Part shown: positions 43,621 to 55,884 of the stretch, one piece after another
Numbering within the stretch: position 1 is the stretch's first letter
Layout of the letters: each line of letters starts with the position of its first letter
NCBI GenBank assembly: GCA_036927565.1
Contig: JAYESD010000011.1
Span: 95,827,178 to 95,891,177, forward strand
Length of the DNA: 64,000 nucleotides
Direction: 5' to 3'
Source: Tuctoria greenei
Lineage: Eukaryota; Streptophyta; Magnoliopsida; Poales; Poaceae
The notes under the pieces: model-generated
What the model saw: only the letters and a program-made list of their open reading frames with translations
Database searches by the model: none
What the model was told of the DNA's origin: nothing
Position numbers and translations under genes: made by a program

Positions 43621-45410
43621 AGCCCAAGAAGCCAGCCACAAGAACCGGCAACGTCCACCACCTTGCCGTCGAGGATGTTCCAAAAGGCGCACCCGTACTC
43701 ACAGGTACGTTCTCTCTCATTAGTCATCCCATAGTCATCCTTTTTGACTCCGGTGCTTCCCACAACTTTATTAGCAAGTCTTATGTCAATTAATACCAGT
43801 TGCCTATCATTTCCATAAAAACCTTATATATGATTTGTTCTCTGGGAGGAAAAGTAGTAGCAGATAAGATGGTCCATATGGTACCTCTTAATCTGGGTGG
43901 GAACATATACCCTATCTCTCTCATTATTTTGGAGCATCAAAAGTTAGATGACATCTTAGGGATGGCATGGTTGCAATACAACTGTGCTATTATTGACATC
44001 GTTCTTTGGAGGATATATCTAACTTCTCCGCTCCACTCTCCCCAAACTCTCACCCTTGAGAGTAATATCCACGTGACTCCAACTACTTATCACACTGAGG
44101 CTTGTAAACTCGAAGACATTCTAGTAGTATGTGAGTATCCGGACGTTTTTCCCGAAGATCTTCCTGGCATGCCACCAGAAAGAGATGTCGAGTTTAAGAT
44201 TGAACTTGTACCGGGAACAGTGCCAATCTCAAGAAAGCCGTATAAGATGGCACCTAAGGAACTTGGAGAACTGAAAGAGCAGCTGAAGGAACTTTTGGAC
44301 AAGGGTTTCATTCGTCCATGTTCATCACCTTGCGGCTGTTCTGCATTCTTCGTGGAAAAGAAGGATAAAACGTTGAGACTATGTGTGGACTATCGTCCAC
44401 TCAATAATGTCACGATCAAGAACAAGTATCCACTACCCCGCATCGATATTCTGTTTGATCAGTTGGTGGGTGCTCGAGTATTTTCAAAAATGGATCTTCG
44501 CTCTGGGTATTATCAAATCAGGATTCGACCAGAGGATGTACCTAAGACAGCATTCTCGACGAGATATGGATTATATTAGTACCTTGTCATGTCCTTCGGA
44601 TTAACCAACGCACCGGCCCATTTCATGTATCTCATGAATTCGGTTTTCATGATGGATTTGGACAAGTTTTTCGTGGTCTTCATCAACCACATCCTTGTGT
44701 ACTAAAAATCCGAAAAAGAACATGCACAACATTTGCACATTGTGCTTCAGCAATTGCAGGACCACAAGCTGTACGCTAAGTTCAGCAAATGTGAGTTCTG
44801 TATCAACCAAGCGCCATTTCTAGGGCACATCATCTCTGCCGAAGGAATTGCAGTTGATCCAAGCAAGATTAAGCAAGTACTCAAATTGGAGTCTCCTAAG
44901 TCTGTGCATGAAGTTCGATGTTTCCTGGGTTTAGCCGGATATTACCGGAGGTTCATCCCAATCTTTTCCAAGATAGCTAAACCAATGACGGTACTTCTGA
45001 AGAAAGGAAAGAAATATGCATGGACAAAGGAATGTGAGGAAGGTCTTCAAGCATTAGTAAAACACCTCACAACCGCGGCAATATTAGCCCAACCAGACAC
45101 AGCTAGATCATTTGATATTTATTGTGATGCATCTGAGATTGGTTTGGGTTGCGTATTAATGCAAGACAGAAGGGTGATCGCTTATGGATCATGGCAGCTT
45201 CGGAACCATGAGCAGCATTATCCGGCTCATGATCTTGAGCTCGCTGCCGTGGTACTAGCATTAAAGATGTGGAGACACTATCTATGGTGCAACCTAGTAC
45301 ATCTCTACACCGATAACAAAAGTTGGAAGTACATCTTCACCCAGAAAGATTTGAATATTCGACAGCGAAGATGGTTGGAATTAATCAAAGACTATGAAAT
45401 TGAGACGCTT
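43621..45410 (+). pseudogene. pol: Protease, reverse transcriptase and RNase H of element B, inactive and truncated
   Basis: Protease LFDSGASHNFIS at about 43738-43775, then stop TAA 43791. The reverse transcriptase follows with LRLCVDYRPLNN and KMDLRSGYYQIRI, and a TAG at 44577. The catalytic motif is FINH where A has FIDD: codons AAC 44685-44687 and CAC 44688-44690, so both metal-binding aspartates are lost. TAA follows near 44703. RNase H (FDIYCDASEIGLG) is readable to LELIKDYEIE at about 45403. There the sequence passes directly into LTR; the whole integrase and chromodomain are missing. Confidence 0.9.
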
Positions 45411-48400
45411 ACCAAATAGACTTCCTGCAAAGTTTCATAAATTTTGAACTCCATTTGCTATTTTATTTGCGACGATTACCAAATTCAGACCATATTATGA
45501 ATTCAAATTTTGAATTCTGTTCAACTTATTTGAACATCAAGATTTGAACACACCATCATGGTCAGCATGACTTGCTTGACTTATCCTCAAAGTTTCAGAA
45601 TTTCTGGAACTCAATTGCTATTTAATTCAGTGACACCATTGAATTTCATCCAATTTGAAATTCAAATTTGAAATTCAATTGAAACATGCTCCAATTGCAG
45701 AATCAAATTCCAGATATTTATTTTGGCCTCCCCACAAAAATTTAGAATTTTTGGATCAAGTTTGGTAGGAAAATTGATGTTGCAGAGAGGGGAAGAGGAT
45801 ACGAGGGGGTGGGGCCCACTGTCAGCCTGACCTACTCGAGTGCAACCCATGGGGTGCTCTGTATCCAGCTCTCCCCGCCGATTGATGCCAGCAGCGCTCG
45901 ACACCGCGATGCAGCATGCAAGGCACCGAGCTGCCTGCTTGCTCGCGCTGTGGCGAGCCCTCCTCGTCCCTCTGTCCCTATAAATACCCCCCCCCCCTTG
46001 GCCGTCGCCGTCGAACTCCACCTCGTTTTCGCGCCATTGTCGCCGCCTCTTTTCGATTGAGTTTTCGCCGATGATTGTAGCTATTTCTCACCAAGCTGTA
46101 AGTAGATAAAAGGCTTCTCACAACATCCTCTACGTATTCTATTTGGTCATTGATCGTGACATGGCTTCTGCTTGGGATATTTTGAAGTTTTCCGTTCGCC
46201 GTCGAGGAAGCCGTCGAGAACCTTCACTGTCTCACCGTCGAGCTCAAGTTCTAGGCCGTTTCCAGTCTCGATCCTTTAAGAAAAAAGGTTCACAATCCTC
46301 TCTCGTTTATGCTCACCAATTCTGAGACCATGACATGAACTGTAACTCGAGTGTTTCATTCAATATCTGGATCATTGTTCAATAGAACAGCCAGGCTTTG
46401 GGCCTAAATTCATTTCATTCTTGCAATCATTCTTTAATATGGTTAGGAGGTAGCTCGTATATGTACTAGCGCAGCTCCCTGCCCAAAGGCCACAAATGTT
46501 ATCAACCGAGCACCTTAGATTTTGAGATTTCACGGCCGCCGGTTGAAAGGTCGTGCTTCACCGTCGAGCTCATATATCGCGGTCGTTTCCTCTCTTCCCT
46601 AGTCCAGATTCTTGATCCTTGAGATCCCAGGAAGCTTTTGGAGGAGTTCCCGAGTTGTTAGAGCTTAAGTTGAGTGAGTCCAAGCAGGCCCGAGCCCTCA
46701 CTGCCACCGCCGCCGTCGCGCGGTTGTTACCGGTCCATTTCAGCCGATGCCGACCTCACTGTCGTGATCAGCGCCCCCAAAAACCCCCAGGCGGCCAGTC
46801 TTGGCGAGTTTGGCGTAGACGTTTGGCGGGCGGCGAGACCGCCGGAGGGCTACCGCCGCGGGAGCCGCCGCGCGCGAGCGCCCGCCCATGGTTGAAGACG
46901 ACCGTGGACCCCACGAGTCAGTCGCTGCGGGATCCTGGTGTGGCCAGGGACCGGTGTGACTGCGAGGTTTAACCCTGTAGCCCCCGATGCGGCCCTGCTG
47001 CGATTGATTAATTTTAAACCAGTGGGCCCGGCTGATTATTTAAATGTTTTCCGTTGGAAAATAATTCCAGGATTTAACCAAACTTGGAAAATCCATAACT
47101 CTCAGTAGGATTGTCCAAAAATTCACAAATAAATTTTGTTAGAACCAGCATGAAAAACGATTTCTATTGGTGCACTTGGATTTGTATGAAAAGCCATAGA
47201 AATTTCTCCACAATTTAGATAAAAAATGCTTAAAGAATTCATTCCTACGGTTCTGCTAATTGGAAAATTCCCAATTTTGGTCAGAACCCTATTATTAATA
47301 CAATTGATCTCCAGAAAAAATTTCAAGTTCATTGGACTTCAATTACTGGGTTGATCAATATTCCAAATCTCTATGTTGTTATAAATTGAGAAAAATGGAA
47401 AATCAATTTCCAGAAATTTCCCCAAACTTGCAAAATCAGTTTCTCCCTGTAGGAATCTTAGAAAATAGTGAGACAAATTTTCCTAGAACCAGTGAGACCC
47501 TCTCTACATGATACAACCCCTGGTAGCCATGATAGGTTTCCAAAATTTCAACCAAAACTTAGAGAAGGTTATTGCTTACCATAATTCTGAAGAACAACTG
47601 ACTTCCTTGATCATCTCTTGTTCTTTGCAAGAGTCTTCTCTATAGTCACTAGTATCTACCATAAAAGTCCCAAAGCCAATTAAGATAATCATCTTATTTT
47701 CATCCTAGGATATTCACATAACCTCAAGCATGTTAATTATTTTCAAAGTCATTCATACCTAGTATATGCATATTGTGTAGTAGCTGAAATCGAGGAGAAG
47801 CCGGAAGCTTTGGAAGTCCAGCTGCCAGAAACTAACATAGGCTCGGACTCACATTCAGGCAAGCCCCAGTTTGCATTTAAGTTCCTCATAGTGTTTTTGC
47901 AGTTTTTATTTCACCTTACGTCTTCAAATGATTGTGCATTATGTTTAAGGTGTTTGACATCCACTTGCATGGCCACAAATCCTATGGAGTCTTGGGTAGG
48001 TCTACGACCCGTTGAGTAGATACTGCTATGCTTATGCTCATAGGGATTCGGTAGAAGATGAGTAGTTGGAATCTACTTGCGAGATAGGAATTTTATCACA
48101 CGGGAGGATCTGGAATCAAAAAATGGTTTATGAATACGAAATTGAGACCGAGAAGTGGGTAGGATGCAGCGAGACGTGGTCTCACGTGCGTAGCCCTGCT
48201 TGTGTCGATTGAGGACCGTTTCGTGTGCGACCCTGCTGGACAAGCTTGAATTGTACCGGCGACATACTGGAGAAATGGGCTCCAGTAAATTGACGTAGCT
48301 TGATACTAGTTTGTCGAGGAATTTTGTTCCGTTTTATAGGCCCGGGTTTAGGGCAACAAGGTGTAAATCAGCTGGTGGGCAAGTCAGAGTACGCCCCATG

Positions 48401-49323
48401 CAGTGACCTCCTGCTCATGACGGATCGACCGGAATGACATTTGAGTGTTTAGTGAAAGGTGGCCATATACGACTAGTATTGAAGTGTTACGTAGGTACTG
48501 CTGTAAGTACTCGCTGACATTTCTAAAAGTGCGTATGTGTCGTGTGGTTCCGGGTATGTCCTGATTGCAATCACCGTCCCTCGCGGAAATAGAGTACCAC
48601 TTGTTCACTGTGCTGTGATGTAGTAAATACTAAAGAAGTCAGGAGAATATGATATATTGGATTACTATCTGCTTTGACAACCATGTTTGGCTTACAGATA
48701 GTATAATTAAAAGTTTACAGTTTCCCCATACTTTACCTGTAATAGCATTATGTGCTTTGTGCATGTCATATCATTGGCAAAACGTTTCTTGTTTGATTGT
48801 GGAGTCTATGATGTGTCGTGCCTGAAGAATGTCATGTGCTACTTAAAAACATGACTATAAGGATCCACTTGTAGGCGAGTCCTTATGCTTTACTTTACCT
48901 ATGCTTAGTATTCACCCCTGCATATGTCTAGTGAGACGGGTCAGTCTTTCTTAGCCTTATGCTCACGTTTGCAGTTAATAAGTTTGTGCAGATTATACGA
49001 CTGATGACAGGTTTGATGACGAGGCTGCACCCCCTCCAGGGAGTACAACCAAGTGGGAACCCTGCACGCCGCCGTAAATTGGGTGTTGCTAGTGCAAAGG
49101 ATCCAGGACATGGATGACTTTGCTTTTTCATAGCTAGTGCCGAGAGCGTAGCTATGATGTATAGTTCTCTTTCCTTTCGTTAGTATTATAAACTTCCGCT
49201 GTGCTTTTTAATAAAAACTTGGTATTGTAATTTGTTCTCGCCCTTTTCTCTTATATTGGTAGGTGTCGCATCGCACGCCACCACCCAATGAGGTACTTGG
49301 AGGTCGGGATTCCGGTCCCCACA
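45411..49323 (+). mobile_element. 3' LTR of B, 5'-truncated
   Basis: Joins pol sequence at about 45411 and matches the B 5' LTR from LTR position ~360 (19414) onward, ending GGTCCCCACA at 49323. The first ~360 bp of the LTR, the polypurine tract and the integrase were removed in one deletion. Confidence 0.9.
45979..45986 (+). promoter_or_regulatory. TATA box, 3' LTR of B
   Basis: TATAAATA followed by an 11-C run. The 5' LTR counterpart reads TGTAAATA at 35888-35895. Confidence 0.65.
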
Positions 49324-49580
49324 CAAAACTGTCAAGGCAGATGTATGTAATAATAGAAATTGAAAATGCACACTATTGTGCTTCTTCTCGAGTCTTGAAG
49401 GTTACAGGCACAGTTATTAATGTTTTATTGAAACTGCAAACTGATAATTGCCTAATGAGTGTCTTCATTAGGGCTGTCCGTGGTATTCTACAAGCTAGAG
49501 TTACAAGGAACGGTGCACTTCTTAAGTTCAAGGTCAGAGTGCATGGAACAATTTATTCTTCATCTAATGTTTGATCATGT
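49324..49580 (+). pseudogene. hAT/DUF659-like transposase fragment, right part
   Basis: Resumes the hAT frame interrupted at 19053. After TVKADVC the readable piece SRVLKVTGTVINVLL with LQTDNCLMSVFIRAVRGI resembles the region following DUF659 in plant hAT transposases, where ILKVTEPLV-type and MGYLYEAMDRAK-type motifs occur. Frame breaks and stops are present. Confidence 0.55.
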
Positions 49581-50390
49581 AAGCTTACATTTAGCACAAT
49601 AAAAAATGCTTGTGGCCAACCCAAAAACTTTGAGGCTGGCAACCCAGAACTTGCTGGAATATTCAGAGATTAAAAATGCACAACAAAGGAATAAATAAAT
49701 CTACTTTCTGGGCTGCGGTATGGGATCTAACCTAGCGGAAGAAATAAGCAGGGCTGACATGCTGAACAATAGTTCCAAGGAAGTTGAGTGAATGGTTTCA
49801 TTGAAATGTATAGCAATGTACCCTTGTGCGGCTGGTATTGATGAAACAAGTTCATCTCAATTTGCTAAAATATGGTGCACTAAGAATGTAATAAATGGAA
49901 TTTCCTTGACGACGAATCATGAGATCTGTACTTGTGAGAAGAGTTACAATTGTTGAAGTGAAGAGCGTGTGTATGTGTATGTCATCTACGTGACAAGAAA
50001 TCTAAGAGCATTGATTCATTTTGTTGGCACGTGGGTGGTCATCTGCGTGAGAAGTAGAAGTGCATACGCATGTTGCAAAAACCACCCTTTGTATGGGAGA
50101 CCTCAAACACAGAGATTGAGAAACAAGAGCTGGAGATTATTTAGGCATGACAAGCATTTTACACAAGATGTCAATATTAGTTTGGCGGCACCCGGTGCAT
50201 AGTACTAATGAAACTCCAATCACATATGGTTGCCGTACATAGGGCAAAGTGGTAGCAAATTTGTCTCTTGGGGAAAAAGCCCAAAATAGTTCTTGCTGAT
50301 CCCATCATAACAAAACAGTGTCTCCAGCTATGACTGTGTTGAACTAGTTTTCTTCCTAGCAGGGCTGCATCCCCAAAATTAATTTCACGT
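49581..50390. other. Degenerate sequence downstream of the hAT fragment
   Basis: Probably the decayed C-terminal part and 3' region of the same hAT gene. Short frames only; I could not identify the C-terminal hAT dimerisation motif. Confidence 0.35.
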
Positions 50391-50664
50391 CTCTGGTGTG
50401 TGGAACCACAATGTGAATACGACATCCCCGTCACAACAGACCGATGGATTCCACTCATCATTCGAAGGATCGGATAACGTGGTCTTAAAAATCTTGTGTA
50501 GTTATAGTGCTGAGTATGGATGTAGATCTGTGTAGATCTGTGTGGATGGCGTGGGAGGTTGTACACACATGGACATATACTAGGGCTGAAGCCGATAGAG
50601 GAATTTTTTAAAAAAATATCCACGGACATTACTATAATCATTAATGATGTTGACGAACTTGTGT
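50391..50664. repeat. Direct repeat X, right copy
   Basis: Matches 18434-18660. It carries about 50 extra bases near 50580-50620 and a tandem TGTAGATCTG duplication near 50520-50540. It ends at GTGT where CACTA 2 begins. Confidence 0.75.
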
Positions 50665-51045
50665 CACTACAGAAAACCCGATCAATTAGGGCAAAGCTGA
50701 CATAAGTTACTTAATTATGTGTGTTTTCCTTAATTATGTCGGTTATTCCTGATGTGGCAGTTCAGACGGAATTAAACTAACTTACATTTGTTACCGATGT
50801 AATTTACTTAATTATGTCAGTTGTCACTTAATTATGTTGGTCATCCGTATCCGATGTAAGTTAGTACATACGTCGGCATTCCGTAGCCGACGTATGTTAC
50901 AAGGTCTAACTTACGTCGGCTATGGTCGGGCCGACGCAAGTTCCGTGGTCTAACTTTCGTCGGTATGGTCAGACCGACATAAGTTAACCTGGGCTAACAT
51001 ACATGGGCATGACCATAGCCGACGTAAGTTATGTCTTGATTTTTT
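50665..51045. repeat. Subterminal repeats of CACTA 2
   Basis: Repeated AACTTACGTCGGC and its complement GCCGACGTAAGTT, with looser TTACTTAATTATGTCGG forms, mostly as inverted pairs (for example 50909-50943 and 50950-50987). The motif differs from CACTA 1, so this is a separate family. Confidence 0.75.
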
Positions 51046-51309
51046 TTTAAAAAAAAAAAAACAGGAACTTCCTGCCTCACAATTTGGCGAGCTCACAACA
51101 CAAATAGAACAGCAATACAGACAGAACAGCAGCAAAAACAGTCTCAATCACAACACAAACTCTTTCAATCACAACACAAACTTCGACCGGGCTACACGCT
51201 AGCCCCTCGACTACCTCTGAAGCCCAGAAGGTCGTCTCCATGCATCCCTCCGGGTGCCTTTAGCTGTGTCGAAGGAGTTTGCGCCACCGACGCCGAACAT
51301 TGCAGAAGA

Positions 51310-51770
51310 ACATTAGAGTTAGACATAATACTAATTCATCTGACACTTTTCCTCTATCTCTATGTTTCATCTCCTCACTCTCTTCCTCTCCCTCTCTCTT
51401 TCTCTCACTCTCTTCCTCTCCCTGTCTCCCTATCTCTTTCTCTCATACTCTCTTCCTCTCCCTATCTCTTTCTCTCATTCTCTCACTCTCTTCCTCTCCC
51501 TCACTTTATCTCCCTCTCTTTCTGTCACAATTTCTCTCTACCTCTCCTTTCTCTCATTCTCTCACTCTCTTCCTCTCCATCACTTTCTCTCTCTTACTCT
51601 CCCTCTATAACATCATCTCTCTCTCACTTACCCTCTCTCTCGCACACCATCTCTCCCTATCTATGTCTCTCTTACTCCACCTCTAACTCACCTCTCTCTC
51701 TCTCAACCTATGTCTGTCTCTCCTACTACACCTCTATCTCACTCTCTCTCACCCTATGTTCTACCTCCTC
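51310..51770. repeat. CT-rich low-complexity tract
   Basis: About 460 bp of CTCTCTC, TTCCTCTCCCT and TCTCTCACTCTC units. The open frames across it are simple-sequence artefacts. Confidence 0.9.
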
Positions 51771-51999
51771 TCTATATGTGAAATACTAAAATTAATACAA
51801 TAATATTAAAGAAAAATTTTATTACCTGCACCGGGGGCATCTGCGCTGGGGGCATCTGTATCTGGATCACCTGTGGCAGCGGAAACAAAGGAATCTCGAT
51901 CTACAGACCGCTCTGTCGAGCAAGAGACTACCATTGAAAATATTAGAAGATATATGTTACTAAAATGGCATGAAATTAAACTACGGTAGTTTATTTTAC

Positions 52000-53983
52000 T
52001 TACCGCCACCGTTGCTTGCATCTAGGCCATGTACAAGATGCTGACCTCCTGGAAGGCCCTAGACCTCTCCTGCTCCTCCCTCGCCCTCTCCTACCCTCGA
52101 CCCATCCAGCTCCACCTTGGTCTGCGCTAGCGTCTCCTTTAAGGCATTGAGCTCCAACTAGGTCTGCGAGAGACGACCACTTGACGGCCCAATGGACGAG
52201 GTATGCATCGATGAAGTACCTCTCGAAGGTCGCACCAACCTCGAGTCGACAACTCCAACAAAAATGGCAAACCTGCGAACGAATGAAAAGTACTAAGTAG
52301 AAGAAGATAGATTGAAAAAGAAATAAAACAAAGGACCAACTCACCGTAAATGTGCCTTTCCGCCTCCGCTCGCGTACACGACTTGCGGGTCGATTGACGC
52401 GTTTCCCTAATTATAATCTTTGCCATGTATCTTTGCAACCTCATGCGCATACTTTTCCTAAAAAACAAAGAAATCTTGTAAGCGTGTCAATAATAGTATT
52501 AGTTACAATGAAATTGATGAATTTTGAAAACTTACCAGTCGATCGGCCGCAACCTAACTGCACTGCCCTGGCTGAGAAGGGTCACTTCCCTTGTGACCTC
52601 TCTTCCACACCTGGGTTGGGGTCAGCTCCTGACCGTTCTCTCGCTCCTGCATAGCCATGTTAGTGAGACAATATATTACAAACACAAAAATGAACTTAAA
52701 ATGTACTTACCATGCATTTAGCCAAACGCAAGTAGCCATCGCTGTCGTAGTTGTGCTTGCCTTCGGACCCCAGGCGGCACTGTCTTGACTTTATGGACTT
52801 AGAGATGAAAGCATCGCTAGCCCAGTGCTGACATAGAGATATGTATGCCTTGGGCCGACCCTATAACCAGGAAATACTAACCTGCACATATTTCATATTT
52901 CATCAATGCAGTTAACATAAGTAGGTATTGTAAATATTTAACAATGAAAACTTACCTTCACTTACTGCTCCTCTATTAAGTATGTGTCCGAGTCCTTCCT
53001 AAATTGACCCCTTTCCTATTGCTGCTCTCGAGGATGCGGCTTGTGGTACGCATTGACAGCCTGAATTCAGGCCTTCGACAATGCCGCCATCGCGAGCTTC
53101 TAAGCATTGTAATAGAACACGCGTTTCACGTGCTCCTCCATGCCCGGTTCCTCTATTTGGTACCTCAACTGAAAGCAAACAAATATTTCAGTGATATGCA
53201 TTAACAATTTAAACGAGTTGAAAAAATTAAATAGTTAAACTTACCATAAAATCATTCCACACTGGTCCCTGAAGGGTGTCGTAGACTAGTGAGAGAAACG
53301 AGAGTAGTTATCTCACGAAAGGGCAAGGAAACCTTCGATGAGACCAGGGTAGTGCAACTTAACTATAGCCCCCAGGACACCATTAACCTGCCTATGGTGT
53401 TTCTGGCCCCCGTGAACAAAAAGCCGTACTAACATCTACAAAATATGTTAACACATTAAGTAACGGAAGACGAAATCTAATATTTAATATATTATACGGT
53501 TTTGTACCTGTCCCCGATAGGACATATAGTGATCCTCTGAGTAGGAACCAGAGGAGGAGTCAAAAGTGGGTCCTCCTCGTCCATCACCTCTACGGCGCCA
53601 CCGCGTCTTGACCCGTAAGGCTGGTCACCACCGGAGACTGAAGGGAGGCTAGCCGGCTCTGAACGGAGGCTGGCTGACTCCTATGGCAGCCTCGTAGCCT
53701 TTGACTCAGACTCAGATGACTCAGAGTCCAATTGAAAAAAATAAAAAGATTCATAAGAAATAATTATTTACAAGTGCAATTTAAAATAATGTGATTCTCG
53801 ACTGAAATTTACCTCTGTGCGCAAGTCACCCGATTGGACCCGAGCAGCAATCTCCAGAACATGCGCTAGCAGCTGGGAACGTCTGCTCCTAGCTGACGAG
53901 GTATCTGAGAAAGGGTCTCGTGCTGGCGCAAACCCTCTCACTGCCTTCCCCTTCCCCTTCCCCTTCCCCTTCAAAGACATCAT
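52000..53983 (-). pseudogene. Transposase_24-like (Ptta/En/Spm) second gene of CACTA 2
   Basis: Read leftward. The start MMSLKGKGKGKGKAVRG lies at 53983, followed by SARSRRSQLLAHVLEIAAR. A Ser/Glu-rich exon near 53730-53520 contains DSESSESESKA and EVMDEEDPLLTPP. Next is NGVLGAIVKLHYPGL at about 53400-53340, similar to the Y-P-G motif of plant transposase_24 proteins. Then GRPKAYISLCQHWASDAFISKS and GKHNYDSDGYLRLAKCM at about 52860-52700, a conserved block of that family. The last part (52470-52000) is charged and weakly similar. Stops lie between the blocks. In related CACTA elements this gene follows TNP2 on the same strand, as here. Confidence 0.6.
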
Positions 53984-54067
53984 GTTGTAAGGAATAATTG
54001 ATTAATATGATAAGATAATATGCAAGATTCATGTTAAGTTAGTGAAGAAAACATTACTTTATAAAAT

Positions 54068-55880
54068 TCAAAATTCATCAACGTCACAGTCATGCACCCT
54101 ACTCCTTAAACCAGCCCATAGATCGTCTTCTTCTGTGACCGTCTCGATTGCATTTCGTTTTCCTTCCCACGCAGCAGTAGGCTCGACTAAGTCATCGATA
54201 TCTTCGGTTTGCATTTCCGTTTTCGTGCCTGTCTCGATATCTTGAGCGTCTCCAACTAAGTCATCGAGTCCTACACCGGGCTCGACTGAGAACGAGTCTG
54301 GCAACTCTTCCTCTTGGTACACCTCATCAACCTCTGCTTCCTCGTGAAAATCATCTCCTGGAGCGTATAACCGCTCACAAGGATTCACCTTATGTACCAC
54401 CCACCAAGCTTTGAGTTTATTGCATGGAAAAAGTAGATAGTACACTTGCTCCACTTGGTGTGTAGAACTAATGAATCTAATCCTTTTAACTGTTCCTTGT
54501 GTTTTACTTCGACCATGCCAAATTGGTTTAGTCAAATTCCAAAACTGGAATCAAACCATTCACCTTCAAAGAATATTGCTCGAATTTTCTTGTTTCCGAC
54601 AAAAGCAAATTCAAGGACTTTTTTAACAATACCAGAGTATCACATTCTTGAGAATCGACTGCCCTCAATAAAACTCTAGTATTACATGTTGTCGTGAGAG
54701 GACAAAGATATTCATATAGAGTTGTACAGAATCGAAAGCCGTTGATGTCATATCGACCATAGTTTCTAACTTTAACAACTCCATAGGATAGTTGTCACAA
54801 ATCTTCATAGACGTTGGCATCTTTATTGCACTGTCCAAGATATGAAGTTATTAGAAAACTTTGTAAATATTTGTTAGTTATAAGAAAATGTTGTTAATAC
54901 TTATAAGTCAACGAGAAAACGTTACATGATCTCAAAACAAGGAAAGAAAATTAGGTCCTCCATTTATTCCTATCCATCGCATCCTTTCTATTTTGTTGCT
55001 CGTAGGTTGTTGTCTATGTCTCCAATTTTGCTTGTCGAACTCACTGCACAAAAAGAGAAACTTTTAAAATAGATGTGTTTCAAAATATGCTGATTAGCAT
55101 AAATGTAGGACAAACACTTCCTCGAAATATTTCTCCATGTCATCCATATTAGAGTATATGTGGAGGAAAGCAACACGCCTTTCTTCTTCGCTAACGTCAT
55201 AGGAAGTGTTACTACCAACAATAGTGCCTCTTGTTGAAAATATGGAGAGATCGCTAAAAGGAGGTTGCTCATCCATATTGTACCGCATTGCCAAAGTATT
55301 GACATTGTGTTCCTCTACAAAGTAAACACTTTAGAACTATCCTACTTTCTTAAGAGTAAAAGCGTCAGCAATGCACCCTTCTACCCGTGTCCTGTTACCA
55401 ACCATCGATTCAAATATCTTAGTGCTCTTTCAACATGATACGTCCACCTAATTGCACAGGGCCACCCACTTTCACTTCAAATGGAGTATGGATTAGGAGA
55501 TGTTGCATTGGATTAAAGATCCTAGGAGGAAAAAGTAATTCCATCTTACAAAATAGTATCAGAATCTCCTTCTCCAACTTACTCATCATCTCTTTCATGA
55601 TTTCTTTAGCACAAAGTTGTCTATAGAAGTGGCTAAGCTCAGCTAACACCTTCCACACCACATCGTCAATGTAGCCCCGAAACATAACAGGCAGAAGTAT
55701 TTCCATGATTATGTGATAATCATGACTCTTCAACCCAATGTGCTTACCCATTTTCACATTCACGGCTCGTCTCAGACTAGATGCATAACCATCTGGGAAT
55801 GTCAAACATTGCAACCATTCGAGAACTTCTTTCTTTTCTTTAGGTTGAAGACAGATGAAGTGTGTGGTTTACCATGAGTG
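54068..55880 (-). pseudogene. TNP2 transposase of CACTA 2, C-terminal domains only
   Basis: Two recognisable blocks, read leftward. First, 55814-55419 resembles DUF4218: LKSHDYHIIMEILLPVMFRG, LSHFYRQLCAKEI, KMELLFPPRIFNPMQHLL. Second, 54600-54068 resembles DUF4216 and the tail: STHQVEQVYYLLFP, WWVVHKVNPCERLY, then an acidic tail with EVDEVYQEEELPDSF ending DCDVDEF. The 55305-55000 stretch between them has only short frames. The upstream catalytic part of TNP2 is absent: the gene is cut at about 55880, where an inverted copy of its own tail begins. Confidence 0.7.
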
Positions 55881-55884
55881 TAGT

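Larger units (their letters stand above)
19054..49323 (+). mobile_element. Element B: degenerate Ty3/gypsy chromovirus (Tekay/Del-like), interrupted by A
   Basis: Parts in order: 5' LTR 19054-19547 plus 35452-39232, primer-binding site 39237, leader, ORF0 41179, gag 42507, protease/reverse transcriptase/RNase H to about 45405, then a deletion junction straight into a 5'-truncated 3' LTR ending at 49323. Excluding A it is about 14.4 kb. The two LTRs are visibly more diverged than those of A, with scattered substitutions and small indels throughout. Confidence 0.85.

Noticed and set aside
36581..46972. GC-rich frames in the B LTRs (36581-37012, 46619-46972) as coding exons
   Set aside because: Frames differ between the two LTR copies because of indels, and the translations are low-complexity.
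50177..50641. 154-codon minus-strand frame
   Set aside because: Spans the hAT relic and repeat X with no recognisable domain; it is not kept in the left copy of X.
51279..51686. 135-codon Ser/Leu-rich frame
   Set aside because: Translation of a CT-rich simple-sequence tract.
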